From the NCBI GenBank assembly GCA_964441925.1, contig CAYTVY010000130.1:1-6785 (forward strand): a DNA stretch of 6,785 nucleotides, written 5' to 3'. This DNA comes from Geothermobacter sp964441925 (GTDB taxonomy: Bacteria > Desulfobacterota > Desulfuromonadia > Desulfuromonadales > Geothermobacteraceae). Position 1 is the first letter of the stretch, and each line of letters begins with the position of its first letter. Below are positions 5,858 through 6,785 of the stretch, in pieces. The notes under the pieces were generated by a model. The model saw nothing but the letters and a program-made list of their open reading frames with translations, made no database searches and had not been told where the DNA came from. The translations under genes and the position numbers were made by a program.

Positions 5858-6007
5858 ATGATGAAACGAGTTGCATGGTTGGCGTTGGCTGGCTGGCTGG
5901 TTGTGCTGCTTGCCGGATGCGCGACGACGGGAATGGAAGGGAAGTCTCGGGTCAAGTGTCCGTCCTGCGGTTACGAGTTTGAAATTCCCGCCGACGGTGG
6001 CGGCTGA
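5858..6007 (+). CDS. Micro-lipoprotein with one CPxCG knuckle (49 aa), paralogue 2
   Basis: The gene encodes 49 residues; function unknown. The signal MMKRVAWLALAGWLVVLLAG ends in lipobox L-A-G-C, with Cys21 lipidated and Ala at +2 (outer-membrane sorting expected). After a short linker comes RVKCPSCGYEFEIP (31-44), differing from paralogue 1 only by Ser for Ala and Ile for Met. The DNA of the module differs mostly at third codon positions, so the protein is under selection and the duplication is not recent. GAGGAG (5843-5848) is 9 bases before the first of two adjacent ATGs, which favours 5858 over 5861. A single CxxC pair with conserved flanks suggests metal binding as a dimer, a redox role or a docking tag. 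It has its own duplicated leader and a strong terminator, so it is likely monocistronic and possibly highly expressed. Confidence 0.82.
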   Translation: MMKRVAWLALAGWLVVLLAGCATTGMEGKSRVKCPSCGYEFEIPADGGG

Positions 6008-6029
6008 GTTTCACGCGTAGCTTTTTCTG

Positions 6030-6053
6030 CCCGGTGCCGTTGTGGGCACCGGG
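6030..6053 (+). other. Hairpin between lipoprotein stop and terminator
   Basis: CCCGGTGCC (6030-6038) pairs perfectly with GGCACCGGG (6045-6053) around a 6-base loop. No T-run follows on either strand, so it is not itself an intrinsic terminator. It may protect the 3' end of the short mRNA from exonucleases. Confidence 0.5.
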
Positions 6054-6064
6054 TGCCTTCCGGG

Positions 6065-6096
6065 GGGCGCTGCCAGGTATCGGCAGCGCCCTTTTT
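6065..6096 (+). terminator. Strong intrinsic terminator of the second micro-lipoprotein gene
   Basis: A perfect 10-bp stem, GGGCGCTGCC (6065-6074) with GGCAGCGCCC (6082-6091), has a 7-base loop and is followed by five T (6092-6096). The last T belongs to the stop codon of the convergent gene at 6096-6590. On the minus strand the tail would be C-rich, so it works only for plus-strand transcription. Confidence 0.88.
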
Positions 6097-6590
6097 CATC
6101 TGTGCCTTGGCCGGTTGAAGTAGCGGCGGCGCAGCTCCTGGCGGCGGTGCCGCCGCTGTTCGGGGGGCAGTTTGCGCAGCTGCCGCAGTTCCTTGCGCAA
6201 CTGTTGCCGCTGCTCGGTGGGCAGTGACTGGAAACGCCGGTAGAGCCGGCGCAGTTTTTCCTGCTTTTCCGGCGGCAGCCGACGGAAACGTTCGAAGCGC
6301 TTCAGCAGTTGCCGGCGTTTTTCCGGCGGTTGCCGGCGCAGCCACTGCAGGCGCTGGCGAATCTGCTGCTGACGTTCCGGCGGCAGTTGCTTGAACTGGC
6401 GGTAGCGCTGGCGCAGCAGCTCCTTCTGCTCCGGGGAGAGCTGCTGCCAGCGCTTCAGTGCCTGGCGAAAGGCCGGGGACGTGGTGTCGGTGAGTTGGGG
6501 GGGCGCACCGGCCGTATCGCCGGCGGCCGCCGGCGATACGGTGACGAGCAGGGCCGCCAGCAGGATGCACAGAATCCGGATTCTCTTCAT
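6096..6590 (-). CDS. Arg-rich periplasmic protein of six 18-residue repeats (DUF3106-like, 164 aa)
   Basis: Small exported protein of unknown function. Residues 1-23 are a signal peptide ending near Pro-Ala-Ala-Ala-Gly. The mature part carries six repeats beginning LSPEQ, LPPER, QPPEK, LPPEK, LPTEQ and LPPEQ at residues 51, 69, 87, 105, 123 and 141, exactly 18 residues apart, each followed by a basic amphipathic helix rich in Arg, Gln and Leu. This matches the DUF3106 pattern as I know it and also recalls the L-T/S-P-E-Q motifs of Spy/CpxP periplasmic chaperones. The protein is strongly basic. GGAGGAGG precedes the ATG, which overlaps the stop of the upstream gene (ATGA), so the two are translationally coupled. 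In related genomes such genes often sit with ECF sigma factors, but that region is outside this window. Confidence 0.83.
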   Translation of the reverse strand: MKRIRILCILLAALLVTVSPAAAGDTAGAPPQLTDTTSPAFRQALKRWQQLSPEQKELLRQRYRQFKQLPPERQQQIRQRLQWLRRQPPEKRRQLLKRFERFRRLPPEKQEKLRRLYRRFQSLPTEQRQQLRKELRQLRKLPPEQRRHRRQELRRRYFNRPRHR

Positions 6591-6785
6591 TGTTTGCCCT
6601 CCTCCAGAGCCTGGACGGTCTCGAGGTCTTGCAGCAGGTCGAGCAGTTCCAGCAGTTCGATCTGGGCGATCACCTTCTTGTCTTCCTCGGTCAGTTGTGT
6701 TTCGTCGGCCGGCGGCGGCCGGTCGTCCGGCGTCTTCTTCTCCCCGGCGCCGGCAGCGGTCGGCAGCAGCAGGAGCAGCAGGAGC
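6587..6785 (-). CDS. Small acidic Leu-rich secreted protein, N-terminus cut by window edge
   Basis: The last 65 codons are visible (6784 down to the stop at 6587-6589). The fragment opens with a poly-Leu stretch, the end of a signal peptide core, with probable cleavage near Ala-Ala-Gly-Ala. An acidic/Pro linker (EKKTPDDRPPPADE) leads to TEEDKKVIAQIELLELLDLL (31-50), an acidic amphipathic helix with paired leucines every three residues, ending LEEGKQ. Only a few N-terminal residues should be missing. It is co-translated with the basic repeat protein (ATGA overlap), and the opposite charges suggest that the two products bind each other. No named family is recognised; similar short 'LLE-LLD' proteins are, from memory, common in deltaproteobacterial genomes. 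Confidence 0.7.
   Translation of the reverse strand, partial: LLLLLLLPTAAGAGEKKTPDDRPPPADETQLTEEDKKVIAQIELLELLDLLQDLETVQALEEGKQ

Noticed and set aside
1879..6007. CPxCG motifs as cytochrome c haem-binding sites
   Set aside because: Haem attachment needs CxxCH; here the residue after the second Cys is Gly in both proteins.
5971..6570. Minus-strand 199-codon frame overlapping the repeat protein
   Set aside because: It is a frame-shifted Ala/Pro-rich shadow; the 164-codon frame has the signal peptide, Shine-Dalgarno and periodic repeats.

Overview
This GC-rich window reads like a chromosomal stretch from a Gram-negative bacterium that makes outer-membrane porins and lipoproteins. The style of the porins, the FG-GAP protein and the DUF3106-type protein suggests a desulfuromonad (Geobacter/Desulfuromonas-like, Desulfobacterota), but that is inference and no marker gene is present. 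Nearly every recognisable product is exported: two beta-barrel outer-membrane proteins, two tiny lipoproteins, a secreted FG-GAP repeat protein, an Arg-rich periplasmic repeat protein and a partial small acidic secreted protein.

Layout. Positions 1-130 hold the truncated first copy (E1) of a large palindromic repeat. A minus-strand porin (245-1648) ends at a strong UUCG-loop terminator (191-220). Its upstream region contains a 100-N assembly gap (1676-1775). Beyond the gap a good sigma-70-type promoter (1804-1832), with a perfect 14-bp palindrome in its spacer, drives a 47-residue lipoprotein carrying one CPxCG knuckle (1879-2022). A short palindromic repeat (E2, 2029-2096) and a structured leader follow, then a second porin with a TTG start (2195-3643) and a terminator (3696-3733). 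Next is a secreted protein with a FlgT-like/SH3-like segment and FG-GAP repeats (3842-5494).

The 363-base gap 5495-5857 holds a complete 162-bp palindromic repeat (E3, 5540-5701) and two tandem ~53-bp units, each with two small hairpins and a promoter-like core. These lie upstream of a second, paralogous 49-residue CPxCG lipoprotein (5858-6007), which ends at a strong terminator (6065-6096). Convergent to it, an ATGA-overlapped minus-strand pair encodes a truncated acidic Leu-rich small secreted protein (6587-6785) and an Arg-rich protein of six exact 18-residue repeats (6096-6590).

How the genes may work together. The divergent porin and lipoprotein/porin units probably share a control region that is partly lost in the gap. 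The acidic/basic secreted pair is translationally coupled and may form a complex. The least explained items are the two micro-lipoproteins that share an almost identical CPxCG module, the concentric-palindrome repeat family, and the duplicated leader in front of the second micro-lipoprotein.
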